Origin: Cryptomeria japonica
Lineage: Eukaryota > Streptophyta > Pinopsida > Cupressales > Cupressaceae
NCBI RefSeq assembly: GCF_030272615.1
Contig: NC_081406.1
Span: 472,678,400-472,742,399 of the forward strand
DNA: 64,000 bases
Direction of reading: 5' to 3'
The notes beneath the pieces were generated by a model. It was not told the DNA's origin. It saw nothing but the letters and a program-made list of their open reading frames with translations, and searched no databases. Position 1 is the stretch's first letter, and every line of letters starts with the position of its first letter. Positions 1-10,890 of this stretch are shown piece by piece. A program made the position numbers and the translations under genes.

Positions 1-128
1 TTTATGCTAACTATATTTTCTCTAATTTCCATTCAAGAATGTAGTCCTGATATCAATTTGCTCCACTTCAAAATCATGTATCATAGCTATAGATAACAAC
101 ATTCTATTGGAATTCAATTTAGCTATAA

Positions 129-578
129 GAGAAAAGATTGAAAGAATTCCATGCCCACCTTAACAACTTGGCCCCTAGTATCTCTTTTACCATGGAGCTT
201 GAGGTTGGTAACCAACTCTCGTTCTTAGATATTCTCCTCATTAAAACACCCAATGGCTCTCTCACCTGTCAGGTTTTTTGTAAAGCTACCCACACAGATA
301 TTAGACATTAACGGTTTTCTAAATCGGCCTTAGCTGAACATGCCTCGGCTACGAAGCACCAAATCTGTTTGGAAAGCACCCAAATTTTGTTCAAAGAAGA
401 TAATTTTTTCAAACGTAAGCTCAAAGAGGCCATTGTGAACAATAACCATGCTTCTAACCTCAACCGCAATGAATGGTGGAGTCTCAGTTTGGCTTGGCAA
501 CCCTTGCTCTCCAACCTTATATGGCCAATCTATATGCAAGGAAGCATTGAAGATGAATTAATACGGCAGCAGTTATAA
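129..578 (+). pseudogene. Penelope-like retroelement remnant (RT tail joined to GIY-YIG endonuclease end)
   Basis: One reading frame runs across the interval with a single TAA at 309-311. The part before the stop (129-308) resembles the C-terminal part of Penelope-like reverse transcriptases: a helix ending near HLNNLAPSISFTMELE, then QLSFLDILLIK and a KATHTD block. The part after it (about 318-578) resembles the C-terminal half of the GIY-YIG endonuclease of these elements: SALAEH, a KEDNFFKRKLKEAI helix, then NLNRNEWW and SLAWQPLL. In intact elements a long RT-to-endonuclease linker and the GIY and YIG motifs lie between these blocks; here they are absent, so the copy has a large internal deletion. 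A degenerate trace of the YxDD region may lie near 85-111. PLEs prime from exposed 3' ends and are known in conifers. The similarity calls come from recalled family motifs, not a search. Confidence 0.55.
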
Positions 579-1923
579 TGAACCAAGACATAGAGCAAGT
601 CTCAAGGTCAATGCATTAATCAACACTAATTCGACCAGCATTAGAAACGTTGATTACATGGTCGACTTCCTAAGTGAACAGCGAAGGACTGATCAATCAT
701 GCCCATCATGTGAAAAATATAGTGGCCAACCTCCCGAACAAATGCTTTGTTAAATACAAACTGATCAAGCAGCGAGTTTCATTAAGATTTTCTATGCCGT
801 TATTACATTGATGACAACTAACAAAAGGGCAGTGATTCTGTACAAGGAGTGACCCTATTCAGATATTAATCATAGGCTGACTTCATTTGATAAAGATTTT
901 ATCATTTGCCTTATGGAAATTCGAGTGCACAACGAACATAATAAAGTGCAATTACATATGATAGTCGATTACATATTGTAGCAGCAAAACAAACATAAAA
1001 CCCCGTTGTTATAATGGTAATGTATTTATCAAAAGATACGTTGAATTAAATAATGGCAATTTGTTTACTAAAGGTTGCGATTTGTTAAAGAGGAAGGATG
1101 CGATTCATTCTAATGCATTATAGTGTCTCCTCAAGATACGATTGATGAAGGGGTGCAATTCAAATAAACAATTGATTAAAAGAAAATGAAAAAGACACAA
1201 CCTTTCTACGAAAGGTTATTTGAAAGGTATAAAGGGAGATCGAAATCACATTGAGGGGGGAGGATAGAGGAATAGGCTGGGTATAAAGAGGAAACTCTTT
1301 TCTCTGATTTATATGAGACAAGTGATAAATAAGATTGCGATTTAGTGAATGAAGAGAATGGTACAGATCGGATCAGAAATGTCATTGAGTTACAGGCAGT
1401 AACATCCTTGTTCATGGTGGTATGCATGGGGATGTGTTTAATATGGATGCTTAATATATGAAACCCGATGATGTTCTTATGCAGAATTTTAAATATATAA
1501 ATATTAATAATAATATAAAAACCACAATTATTATACTAGTTTTTGGAAACTGCTCTGCAGTAATATGATAATAAACCATATAATAGATAATTAATAAATA
1601 GGTTACTGATAAATAAATTAATATAATATAATTTATTTATTTGTTTATATATATATAATGGAATATCAATAAGATTATATACATACACATACATCTACAT
1701 ATATATACATATATATAGAAATAGTAATTTGAATGAACAAGTAAGGTTGAGATTATAAATCAGATTAGATTATCTAGACAATATCAGAAAGAAGATTATT
1801 TTGTCACTAATGTGATTCATGTCAAGATAGTTTTGTCTCCCAATCACTTAGTTTAAGTCATATATATGTTGAGATGGATTATTAGGGTTAAAACAGGCCT
1901 AAACCTAGTAGGGGACATCACAT
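579..1923. other. No gene seen; AT-rich spacer with TA microsatellite
   Basis: No reading frame with recognisable protein features. Stretches at about 1646-1660 and 1675-1720 are short TA/CA-type microsatellites. The first few hundred bases could be 3' sequence of the Penelope-like remnant, but nothing shows it. Confidence 0.6.
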
Positions 1924-2616
1924 TTGTCTTTCTTTCCCCCTCCTTTTGCTCTTTTTTTTGATGTATCGCTCCCCCTCTCTCGCTTTTTATTCCCTTGGCC
2001 CTGGTTTTTTTCTTTCTTGTTTTTTCGTTTTTCTTTTTCCTTTTTATTTCAGTGTTTCTTAGTTATCTCTTTTTATTTGCTCTTCCTTTTTTTTTCAATT
2101 TTTTTTCTATTTTTTCCTATTTAATCTCTTTTATTGATATATTATTATTTACTCTCATGTTATCTTTTATTTTGATTTTTTTATAACTATTTAATTTTTC
2201 TTTCTTTCTCTTATTTTTAATTTATTCTCTCTCTCACACACACGAGTATATGTGTATGTGAATGCGTGTGTGTATGTGTGTGAGAGTGATCTTATTTCAT
2301 TTGGTTTTTTTTGATGTCTTTTGTCCTTGTTTCATTATTAGCCTTTTTCTTGATTTTTGATATGCGAGTCTTTTTTTTAGTTTCTTATCTATTTTTTTTA
2401 TATGTCTTCTTTTTATATTATTATTTTCTTCTTCCTTATTCCATTTTATGTTGTTTAGCTTTTTTTTTTTATCATTTTATCTTTTGTCATCCATCTCTCC
2501 TTGTTCTTCGTGCCTCTTCCCTATCTCTTTTTATTCAACCTGATCTGCTACTTGTCTATCTTTCTATTTTGATTGTTCTCTATCATCCTGATGATGGATC
2601 ACAGAATGTGATTTGA
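1924..2616 (+). repeat. Pyrimidine-rich low-complexity tract
   Basis: About 700 bases dominated by T and C on the plus strand. The open frames across it encode F/L/S-rich strings typical of T-rich DNA and are not credible genes. Inside, at about 2230-2288, a CT/CA run is followed by a TG/AG run, making an imperfect inverted repeat (CTCTCACACACAC against GTGTGTGTGAGAG). Confidence 0.7.
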
Positions 2617-2795
2617 AATGTTGATGCAAAAAAACTTCACACAATCGAATCCAGAAGCATTGATCTTAACATATGGATTGTGGAAACTTAATGTCTGTTA
2701 GAAAAGATTTCTCCAAGTCTACTCCTATTTAGGAGTACCCTCTTGCCACCAACCATGATTTGTACCTCTCCAATGTACCATCTGCTCCAAATCTT

Positions 2796-3069
2796 TGAAC
2801 ACCTACTTGAAAGGAATAGGAGGAATTTTACACGGAAATAATATTCTTTATTCCACTCCCTATTCATTCAATCATATTACATATTCGTAGGATTCTCATA
2901 TCCTATTTTATAGCAAACTCCACAAACGAATTCTCTAAATATATTGAGTTGTTTTAACAACTCAATACAGATAAACTTTCGTACCACGATTATATTAACC
3001 TACTTAACAAACAATAACAAACCTAACACATTATTATTATATGCATCCTATGATGCAATATTCTTAACA
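2796..3069 (-). mobile_element. Copia-type 3' LTR of a disrupted host element
   Basis: Read on the minus strand, a polypurine run GGAGGGG (3070-3076) is followed at 3069 by TGTTAAGAATATTGC, a classic Copia LTR start. Further in are a TATA-like TATAAAATAGG and an AATAAA-type signal. The distal end (about 2796, ...GTTCA) is my best guess. The pre-LTR sequence 3077-3157 appears to continue beyond the Copia element inserted at 3158-9044, since similar 'atagggaca...cacatct' motifs flank both sides. The LTR is probably the 3' end of an older element that the 5.9 kb Copia split. Confidence 0.5.
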
Positions 3070-3157
3070 CCCCTCCATATTGTATCATTCTCCAAATGAG
3101 GATAAGTGGACCGACAATACTTGATGACCACAAGGTATGAATAGGGACATGCACATC

Positions 3158-3591
3158 TGTACGAATTTGTCAAATATAGCCAAGATCTAGAGCACAATGA
3201 ATAGCACAATAGAGAGACATTAGATTTGAGAAGAATAAACTCTATTCTAATCAAGATGCAAAATACTGATCAACTGGATCATTACAAAATTACATACAAT
3301 GTAAACAAGCCTGCTTATAAAGGCAAGGCCATATGGATATGTGAGCACACAATGATGACATGTGGCTCAATGAGAAACAAGGGTAGGTAGGAGAAATAAT
3401 AAAATATTCCACAAGGTGGATCACCCACTGAAGGTGGATTGTAACAAGATAAGACCACAAAAGGTGGAAATTCTCCTACATACATCATCCCTATGTGCAC
3501 ACTTCCCTAAGTGTGTCATATCCAAACCACTATGGAATGCATTACCCTAAGTCAACATAAGTGTAATTATGAGACATAATTTACACCAACA
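3158..3591 (-). repeat. Copia 3' LTR (434 bp)
   Basis: Begins TGTACGAATTTG and ends ACCAACA on the plus strand, so on the element's strand it runs TGTTGG...TACA. It aligns along its whole length with 8597-9044, with scattered substitutions and small indels. It carries the same TTTATAAGC TATA-like box on the minus strand. Confidence 0.8.
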
Positions 3592-3600
3592 CCCTCCTTA
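3592..3600 (-). promoter_or_regulatory. Polypurine tract of the Copia element
   Basis: Minus-strand TAAGGAGGG lies immediately before the 3' LTR, where plus-strand DNA priming is expected. Confidence 0.7.
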
Positions 3601-3912
3601 AGTGCAACTTAGGGGAATACACTCAAGCTAACAATGCAAGATGGGTCCTGACTACAAGGCTATGTTAGGTACCCATGTACAAATGCAAATGCATGCAAAC
3701 CAATGCAATCTCTCACAAATGGAGAAAGAGTAAAACCCAATGGGAAAAAACTCCCCCCCAAAAGAGAGATGAAAACTATACAAAAGAACTCTCAAAGAAG
3801 TATGAGAAGGACAAAACCCCATGTGAGGAACCCCACCTTCAATAAGAGAGAAGAAGAGAGACCAAGTAGCCCCCCCCAATGTAGAATCTGCACCAATGGT
3901 AGAAGCTCGAAA

Positions 3913-4690
3913 CTAAATGAAGAAATTGCTCCACGAACATCGAACAACGTTCCTCCCCTTAGGAAGAAACAAATCCAATGGTGTATCCATGAAGTCTCCC
4001 CAATCATGAAGGGAAGATATAGAAATAAAATTCATGATGTGTGAAGTCTCTGAAAACTGATCAAGTGTCCCCATGTTGATGCTGAAAGTTGCCCCCTCCA
4101 AATCGGGTGTACTGGTCCACACTGCTGAAAAAGGCACTCCAAGATCTAGTGGAGATGAATGTAGAAAAAGATCCAAAGACTCATATGTCTCCTCTAAGGA
4201 TAAAGAGACCTCCTCCAAGTTTAGTACATAAGAATCCACAATCATGTCAACCTCGAAAGAATGATCATGTAGAGAATGAACAAGAGGGTCAGAGTCGTCC
4301 CTTGCAACAATTGAAGAAGGATCATCTTCATCAAAGAGAAGATGAATGTCATCAATGATGTCTCGCAAATCTGCAATGTAAGACTCCACAAACAAACCTG
4401 CAATGTTTGTCAAGTAGTCATCCTAAGGAACTGAAGCTGGAAGACAAGGAATATCCTGTTGCACTAAATCAGTAGAAGGCAAAATTGTTGCAATAGCTAC
4501 ATCATCAGGTGCAATAGGAGATGTGATATCAATAGGAGGAGATGAAATGCAAGGCTCAAGAATGGGTTCACATGTGAGAATACCCAAGTTCAAGTACCCA
4601 AAGTTATCCTCGATATCTGAACCAACACAAGATGTGTGATCATCATATGAAGAATCATCCTCATCAATAGGAACAAAATCTGCAAGGAAT
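3913..4690 (-). pseudogene. Acidic reading frame of unknown function in the pol position
   Basis: A minus-strand frame of about 260 codons, open except for one TAG at 4423-4425. It starts where the protease frame breaks (near 4690, a one-base shift after RLYS). It is very rich in Asp, Glu, Ser, Leu and Ile, with blocks such as DEDDSSYDDH and LLFDEDDPSS. I see no HHCC, DDE, YxDD or RNase H motif. Position and strand imply it was the C-terminal extension of the gag-protease polyprotein, replacing integrase/RT/RNase H. I do not recognise the family. It could be a lineage-specific accessory domain or an old transduced sequence; low-complexity drift is less likely, because the frame stays open for so long. 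Confidence 0.45.
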
Positions 4691-5156
4691 ACAACCGAGA
4701 TGCATGATCCACCACCCTTGTAGCAATAATAGCTCTAATCTCCAAGTCTCTAATGATAACTGAATTAGGTGTGAACTCCACAGTTTTCCTTGTTGCCCCA
4801 TGAGTGATTTGATAGATGGAAAGAAGATTGTTTGTCAAATGGGGTACACACAACACATCAATGAAAGAGTTATCCCCAATGGCAATGGATCCTTTCCCAA
4901 TCACATCCATATATGTATGATTGCCCATCAAAATCAGTGGCATGTTGCAAGGCTCAAATGAAGAGAACATAGACTGCAAAGATGCCATATGATGAGAAAC
5001 CCCTGAATCTAGAAGCCATCTCCCTGAATCATGACTTGTAGTAGCACAAAGAGCTTGCCCCTTTCTTTTTGACTGCAAGGAAGGGGAAGGAGATGAATCC
5101 TTCTTCTTGTAAGCGGATGGTAAATCAATGTTGTTCTTCTTGAGGATGTTGGTCAA
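4590..5156 (-). pseudogene. Copia protease and pre-integrase region
   Basis: The frame contains WLLDSGVSHHMA (about residues 47-58), the aspartic protease active site (Asp-Ser-Gly) of Copia polyproteins. It is followed by the typical block IGDNSFIDVLCVPHLTNNLL and a degenerate GAG-pre-integrase stretch ending near RLYSL. The protease cuts the gag-pol precursor during particle maturation. Upstream it is in register with the zinc knuckle; downstream it shifts frame into the acidic ORF. The N-terminal part, rich in Ser and Lys, is the usual gag-protease linker. The coding sequence is not functional as it stands. Confidence 0.75.
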
Positions 5157-5992
5157 CTCATCAATTTGCTTGGTGTGGCAACGATGCTCATCATGACCAC
5201 TTTTCTTGCAATATGATCAAGAAAGATTGTCCTTATATGCTTTCCTCTTAGGTGAGGATGTAGAATCCTTTTGTTGTGGAGAGGAAGATTGTGCTCGATC
5301 TTGTTGTGTCTTAGGCTTGAACTGCTTCTGCTTCTTGTTGGAATCCTTTCCTTGATTCTCTTGATTAACCATCAAAGCCATGGACTTTGAAGACTTGAGA
5401 ATCCCCATCCTAATCAACTTAGATTGCTCTAACATCAACATTTCTGTGAATGAATCAAATGAAGGCATAGTGAAAGAACTACCCACCGTCAAGCGATGGT
5501 TTTGGAAGCTAAAAACAATGCTGCATTCTCTGATGGAGGCTTTCCCAAAAGGTTGTAGATCAACTGTGCATCCTTCTTATCAATGCCACAATTCTTCAAC
5601 TGTGCTCTTAGCTCATTTGCCTTGGTAACATAATCTTGTATTGTATCAAAGTTCTTGGGATCCAACATGGTGAGTTCATTGTCAAGTTGATAGCCTCTAA
5701 TCTCATCAATTTGACCATACAATTCCCCAAGACATCCCATGCATCCTTACCTGTTTTACACTTATCAATGTGAAAGATGAGATCCTTTGATATATATTTC
5801 CTCAATGTCCCAATAGCCATAATGTTTTTAGTGAGCCATTCCATGTGAGCATTCAACTTTAGGATAAGTTGGTGTCATGATAGTTCCATCAATATAATGA
5901 TTTGATCATTTTTCCATTAACTTACTCCATACATCAATTTTCCATGGAGCATAGTTATGTGGAGTTAAAACTGGAAATTTAGGAGAACCCAT
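5157..5992 (-). pseudogene. Copia gag (capsid and zinc knuckle), frameshifted
   Basis: The minus-strand ATG at 5990-5992 opens MGSPKFPVLTPHNYAPWKID, the usual start of Copia gag of the UBN2 type. The rest is spread over three frames: AHMEWLTKNIMAIGTLRKYI, GKDAWDVL and GELYGQIDEIRGYQL blocks, then DYVTKANELRAQLKNCG. A CCHC knuckle (about 5176-5219) reads x-SYCKKSGHDEHRC; its first Cys codon is now TGA (5217-5219). Gag forms the virus-like particle and the knuckle binds RNA. At least three frame breaks and several stops make it a pseudogene. Confidence 0.75.
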
Positions 5993-8583
5993 AGCAACAA
6001 AATGAAAGAGCACTAAGAAAAGAGAGGCACAATCACACAAGACACCCCCCCAAATTCACTCAATCAAAGAACCCCCCCAAAATGATGATTTGACACTTTA
6101 TACTTAGTGCGTGTACAATGGGCCACTTGCAAAAAATGGCAAAGTGGATTTTTGATTTCAACTTTACAACTGTTAATTTTAGTTCTTTCAGATTGAATAA
6201 ACTCAGAAAAATCAGAATTAGTTTAAACTAGGTTAATTAACTTATAGTTTTCCAGACTTAAGCATAATAAGAAAATGAAATGAAATGCACAAGGACAAAA
6301 ACACAGTTACCCTGGGAAAACCTCCTAGGAGGGAAAACCCAGCCAAAGGATCCTCAGATCTGATTATGATTATGAACTGAACATTACACACTTATCTGGA
6401 GCATAGAGGTTGCAGTCACAAAGAAGAAGAGATAGAAGTCTTCACAATTAGGTTGCTAATGAGGTTATGATTTGCAGTCCTTCTCATCGGAATTTTCTGA
6501 GTGTAACAAGGGTAGTAGCACCTTAAGTAGATTACAGTCCTTCAATGAAGTCCTTCAAGGGTTCGCTCACTTCAATTGGAAATCTGCTGCTAAATAGGTT
6601 CGCTGTCTTCTATTAGAGATTTGCTGCCGTCTGGTGAAGTTCGCTGCCTCCTATTTCAAGATCTGCTACCTTCTATTGGAGTTCTCTGTTACCAACTGCC
6701 CTTCTATGAATTTCACCTTCACCGAATATATTTTGCATGTACATTAAAACTGAATAAGGATATTGAGAAGTATATGCCACCTTTATAGGAGTCATATTGC
6801 TTTTTACTTATGTCGGCCTTCTTTGCATTTAGATATTTATTTATTTTAATTCCTTTTAGGTGAAGTGAGATAGGGTCGGCCCTATCAAGGAGGCGAGTGG
6901 GTTTGGGTGAAGCGTGGAAACCTTTTAGGCGCATCGAAAGGTATTGGGCCAGGCCCTATATGAAGGAGGCGGATTCCAATGTTGCCCAAGGCAGTGGGAA
7001 TCTGCAGTGGGAATCCGCCAGCCCTAATTACAACCAACAATTGCCTCAAATAGGCTATAAGAGACTCCAACAAATACTGCAAGAGATCTAAGTTGAGATC
7101 CAAGCAAAATACAAGTATCAAATAGGCCAAAAATGACCAAATACTGAAAGTACAATTTCTACTCAAATGTTGAAAATCTGATAGCACCACATGAAAGTAG
7201 ACAAAAAATCACACTTTCAAAAAAAGAAAAGGAGGTTGTATGAATTTGAATGAAGCCTCTAAAGTTGCAAAATTGAGGATTGGATAGGTACAGTCATGAA
7301 AAATTGAAAATTGTGGAAAAATCTGTCCACCAAAATCAGAAAAATCCACAACCACTGTGAAGAGTACGAAAAATTAGCTTAAATTAAAAAACATTGCACC
7401 AAAAAAGGAGCTAAAATGAGCAAGTTATGAGCCTCCAAAGTTGGTTGGCAAAACCAAAAAGCTCATTGGAGAGGGGGCTGAAAATTTTCAAAAATATGCT
7501 GATGCAGTGTTGACGTCAGCATTTGAGGGGCTTACATTTGACACTCGTTTGGCTGTCGCAAAAACTTCGCCTCCATGTCTGCAGGGGCTGTCCGTACGGT
7601 ACGTAAAAGGTGACGTGTATTGCTGACTGTGCAATCCATACAATGACGTGGCGGCCGACCGTGCGTACGGATGATGACTGTTCAGGTGAGCATGGAGGCA
7701 GAGTTGGTAGATGATGTGGGCGGTGAGTTAGTTGTTCAAGTGACTAGACGTTGACTGTACTCTGCATGTTCCAATCTGAAAGTGTCGCGTATCTGGTTGT
7801 CTGTGCAAAAGAAACGCTGATGTGGGCTAGTAGAAGAATGCCGTGTGGCGGCAGAGTGAAGGTGGTCGAGGCAGTGCTGGCCAAAAAAAATAGAGCCCGA
7901 TAGTGGTCAATGCCAGATGAAAGGCATTAGTGAAGCCTCGGGAGCCAAGAAATTGGAGCCGGTGGAGGGGATGCAGGCAGTCGGGGATAAGGCGTTGAAA
8001 AATAGAATTGGCGAAAAGCAGTGATCGGCTGGAGCAGCGCGGGAGCCTAGATGGGAGGCAGTCGGGAGTTGGAACATCGGAAAGTGCAAACTGTCGGAAA
8101 AGTAGGAGTTGCCGCGGAACATAATGTGGCTGGCCGTGGGTACAGTTGGCCTGAACAGTACAGTGCCTGCAGAAATTGCAGGGTAAGAAGAATACGGGGG
8201 TGGGGTTTAAAAATCCCCCAAAATATAATAATAACTTTTGATTTTTTTGGACAATAAACACTTTTTACTATATATAAAAGCTGCAAATAGTATAAAATGA
8301 GAATTTAAATATTTTTGTAGAGAATTTTTTTAATTTTATTTTTAACAAAATCGTTTCGTCAAGCAGGTAAGCCGTACGACCTTCCTGCTAAATTTTTTTT
8401 GCCCTGAAAACAACCTTCACAAAAAATGGCCAAATTTATACTCAAAATTCATGGAAACGGCCTCCTGGATGCAACAGTGAGGTCGAAATTGCCGCAGGAT
8501 GCCCCCAAAACATGCAGCTCTCCAAATCCGAAAATAGAATGCTCTAAAATGTCTCCAAATAGACTACTCAATGAAGCTTTAAT
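5993..8583 (-). other. Copia untranslated leader (2.6 kb)
   Basis: This stretch lies between the primer-binding site and the gag start and holds no credible gene. Frames on either strand (for example 7827-8261 minus) lack recognisable motifs. At about 6548-6695 short TTCGCT...ATCTGCT units recur imperfectly every 25-35 bases. The part from about 7550 to 8200 is clearly more GC- and CpG-rich than its surroundings and contains palindromic CGTACG sites near 7590, 7668 and 8373. A nested insertion inside the leader is possible, but I found no ends. Confidence 0.5.
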
Positions 8584-8596
8584 GGCTCTGATACCA
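8584..8596 (-). promoter_or_regulatory. Primer-binding site (initiator Met-tRNA)
   Basis: On the minus strand TGGTATCAGAGCC directly follows the 5' LTR end (...CTTACA). This is the canonical Copia primer site complementary to the 3' end of initiator methionine tRNA. Confidence 0.85.
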
Positions 8597-9044
8597 TGTA
8601 AGAATTTGTCAAATATAGCCAAGATCTAGAGCACAATGAATAACACAATAGGAGAGACAATAGATTTGATAAAAATAAACTCTTTTCTAATCAAGATGCA
8701 AAATACTGATCAATTGGATCATTACAAAATTACATACAATGTAAATGAGCTTGCTTATAAAGGCAAGGCCATATGGATATGTGAGCACATAATGATGACA
8801 TGTGGCTCAATGAAAAACAAGGGTAGGTAGGGGTAGGTAGGAGAAATAATAAAATATTTCAGAAGAGGTGGATCATCACTGAAGGTGGAATGTAACAACA
8901 AGACCACAAAAGGTGGAAATTCTCCTACATATATCATCCCTATGTGCACACTTCCCTAAGTGTCACATATCTAGACTACTACAAAATGAATTACCCAAGT
9001 CAACTTAAGCAAAGTGTAATTATGAGACATAATTTACACCAACA
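8597..9044 (-). repeat. Copia 5' LTR (448 bp)
   Basis: Full-length partner of 3158-3591. On the element's strand it starts TGTTGGTGTAAATT and ends TTACA. It has a TTTATAAGC TATA-like box (plus coordinates about 8753-8761) and a short duplication of 'gggtaggta' not present in the other LTR. Confidence 0.8.
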
Positions 9045-9712
9045 TCTACTCATGACAAGCAATAGTGGAATTAGCCTCACTAGTCACTACACTTACTATA
9101 CTTTCATCCAAGGATAGGGACAAACACATCTATCTATGGAACCAAGGATAGGGACTAACATCTATATCTAAGGTCATACAAGTTTGGATAGGGACAAACA
9201 CATCTATCCAACATCAGTTATGAATAGGGACAGACACTGTTGCTCACAACAAATGTGATTGGGTTCTCACACATCCTATCATAGTTACCAATAAACATGA
9301 TTTGGGCCAAACACTTCCAATCATATACAACTTTTTTGATTTGATTCGGAAAATGTATTCCTACTCACTGTTCTAATGTGGAGGGTATTCAGTCAACGAG
9401 GTTTTTCTTGAAAAAAATGGCACTTGGACTTGGCGAGTTAATTACGAAATCTCACTGGCAAACAATCATGCAAGTACTTTGTGAGCTGGTGAAATATGGT
9501 TTTGGTCATTGGATGCTAACAGATAACCCAGGTTGGTAGAGTTTTGGTCATTGGACAACTCTACAAAACTCAGTTTGGTAGAGTTTTGGTCATTGGACAT
9601 CACCACAAAACCCAAGTTGGTAATATGGTTAGTCCAAGACAAAGAAGAACCCAAAACTTTAGACAGTAAAACATAAGTTTTTGAGGTCCAAATCTGATAC
9701 AGTGGTTTTTGT
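9045..9712. other. Continuation of the split host element; no gene
   Basis: Repeated motifs of the form 'gatagggacaaacacatct' (near 9113, 9144, 9187 and 9221) match the sequence left of the inserted Copia (3138-3157), so this is probably the host element's 3' untranslated part. No coding motif is visible. Confidence 0.4.
9498..9624 (+). repeat. Three-copy 42-43 bp tandem repeat
   Basis: GTTTTGGTCATTGG starts at 9498, 9541 and 9583, each time followed by a related 28-base stretch ending in TTGGTA. The minus-strand frame over it encodes repeated SNDQNSTN-like units, but this is probably not a gene. Confidence 0.7.
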
Positions 9713-10890
9713 AATATCCCCGTTTTCGTGAGCATCAGAGTTCGAGGAGTTAGCCTATTTTTGAACCCTTGTAGGCTAACAGGGTATGGATAAAGGGGTC
9801 AGTAATGCAGTATCTTGAGGAGTGGTTTGTCTATTTGTTCTAGTTCAGTGTTGAGTTCAGTTCTGGTCTTCGTTTCATCAGTTTTTGACACTTTGAGGAT
9901 TTCCTATTTTTTAGGGAAAATTGCTAAAAATAGACGTGGTGCTCTTTTCATTGGCATGGCGAACTGTGGCCCTAGCTTTTGACAGATTCAGTTTCTGAGC
10001 AATAATGAGAGAGATATAAATTTTTAAGTGGTTCCATAGGCATTTTAATGAAATATTAATATAAAATCATAAAGTGCATCACTTAAATTTATTTAAGTGA
10101 AAATTTATTATCTCCTAAGCTAGGCGTTGCTTTTAGGGTTAAGTTGGAAACCCTAAAAGCAAGTTATAATTTTTAAATCCCTAATTGCCAAAAATCGCAC
10201 CTTTTGGGTATTTAGGCAGGCAAGATGGAAATTAAACCTCATTCTTGATATTGAGCATTTGACATTTTCTTTTGAGCACTTGGCTATGGTGGCTAGGGTT
10301 TGGACCTGTTTTGGAGAGCGTGCATTCTTCAGAATTCAGTAGCTTTGAGATTGTGAAAGATCAATCGAATTGTTGCAGCTTGGTTGGCTTCATTCAGAAG
10401 TCAAATTGAATTGAATTGGGGAAGATTTGGCTTCTTACAAGGCAGATTTGTTGTAGGGTTTCCTATTTACTGTTTTGTTGTTGATTCTTTTGTGGTTTGG
10501 AGGCTTCTTTTCCCAAACACACAACTTGCTCATTTATTGGCACCATCTTCCACTGTTTGGATGTCTTAGTTTTTAAATAAGAGCAGATCTGAATTGTTTC
10601 AGAATAAAAATCAGAACTTTGTAAGTTGCTGATTTATTCTTTCTTTTCAATAAATTGGCTAAGGACCTACGGGTATGCTTCTAAATTCTCCAATTCATTG
10701 TTTCAGTTGATTAAATTCATGTATTATTCAATATATGTTGCAACTTAAAGAAACCCTCTTCTACAACTTCTGTCTATTTCTGAAAGACCATCTTAATAAT
10801 TAAAAATTACAAAGAAGATCTACAAATTACAGCAGGTTGAAGAGTTGAACCAGCAAGGGTTCATCACAGTTTTCCTGAACATTACAGAAG
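9713..10890 (+). mobile_element. Possible Ty3-type LTR fragment
   Basis: TGTAATATCCCC at 9713 looks like a plant Ty3 LTR start. It is followed about 0.95 kb later by an AATAAA signal (near 10649). The far end (guessed near 10890) has no PBS or matching second LTR in the window, so it may be a solo LTR or a false call. Confidence 0.3.

Larger units (their letters stand above)
3158..9044 (-). mobile_element. Copia-superfamily LTR retrotransposon with gag-PR and no RT/IN
   Basis: Two alignable LTRs (3158-3591 and 8597-9044) flank about 5 kb. On the minus strand the order is 5' LTR, a 13-base primer site matching the initiator-Met tRNA tail (TGGTATCAGAGCC), a 2.6 kb leader, gag with zinc knuckle, aspartic protease, an acidic frame, polypurine tract and 3' LTR. 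Copia elements normally carry integrase, RT and RNase H after protease; none is recognisable here and there is no room for them between 3600 and 4590. The coding frame is broken by stops and frameshifts. No clean 5-bp target duplication is seen (acatc on the left, tctac on the right), so the ends may have decayed or recombined. It would depend on RT and integrase supplied in trans. Confidence 0.75.

Noticed and set aside
1924-2616. Plus-strand frames encoding hydrophobic F/L-rich proteins
   Set aside because: They simply translate T-rich low-complexity DNA; membrane-like appearance is an artefact.
3652-4358. Plus-strand frames 3703-4044 and 4089-4358
   Set aside because: They are shadows antisense to the Copia coding region and end of element.
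7827-8261. 144-codon minus-strand frame in the Copia leader
   Set aside because: Composition (Leu, Pro, Cys, Phe) follows local GC-rich DNA, overlapping frames are equally open, and no motif is recognisable.
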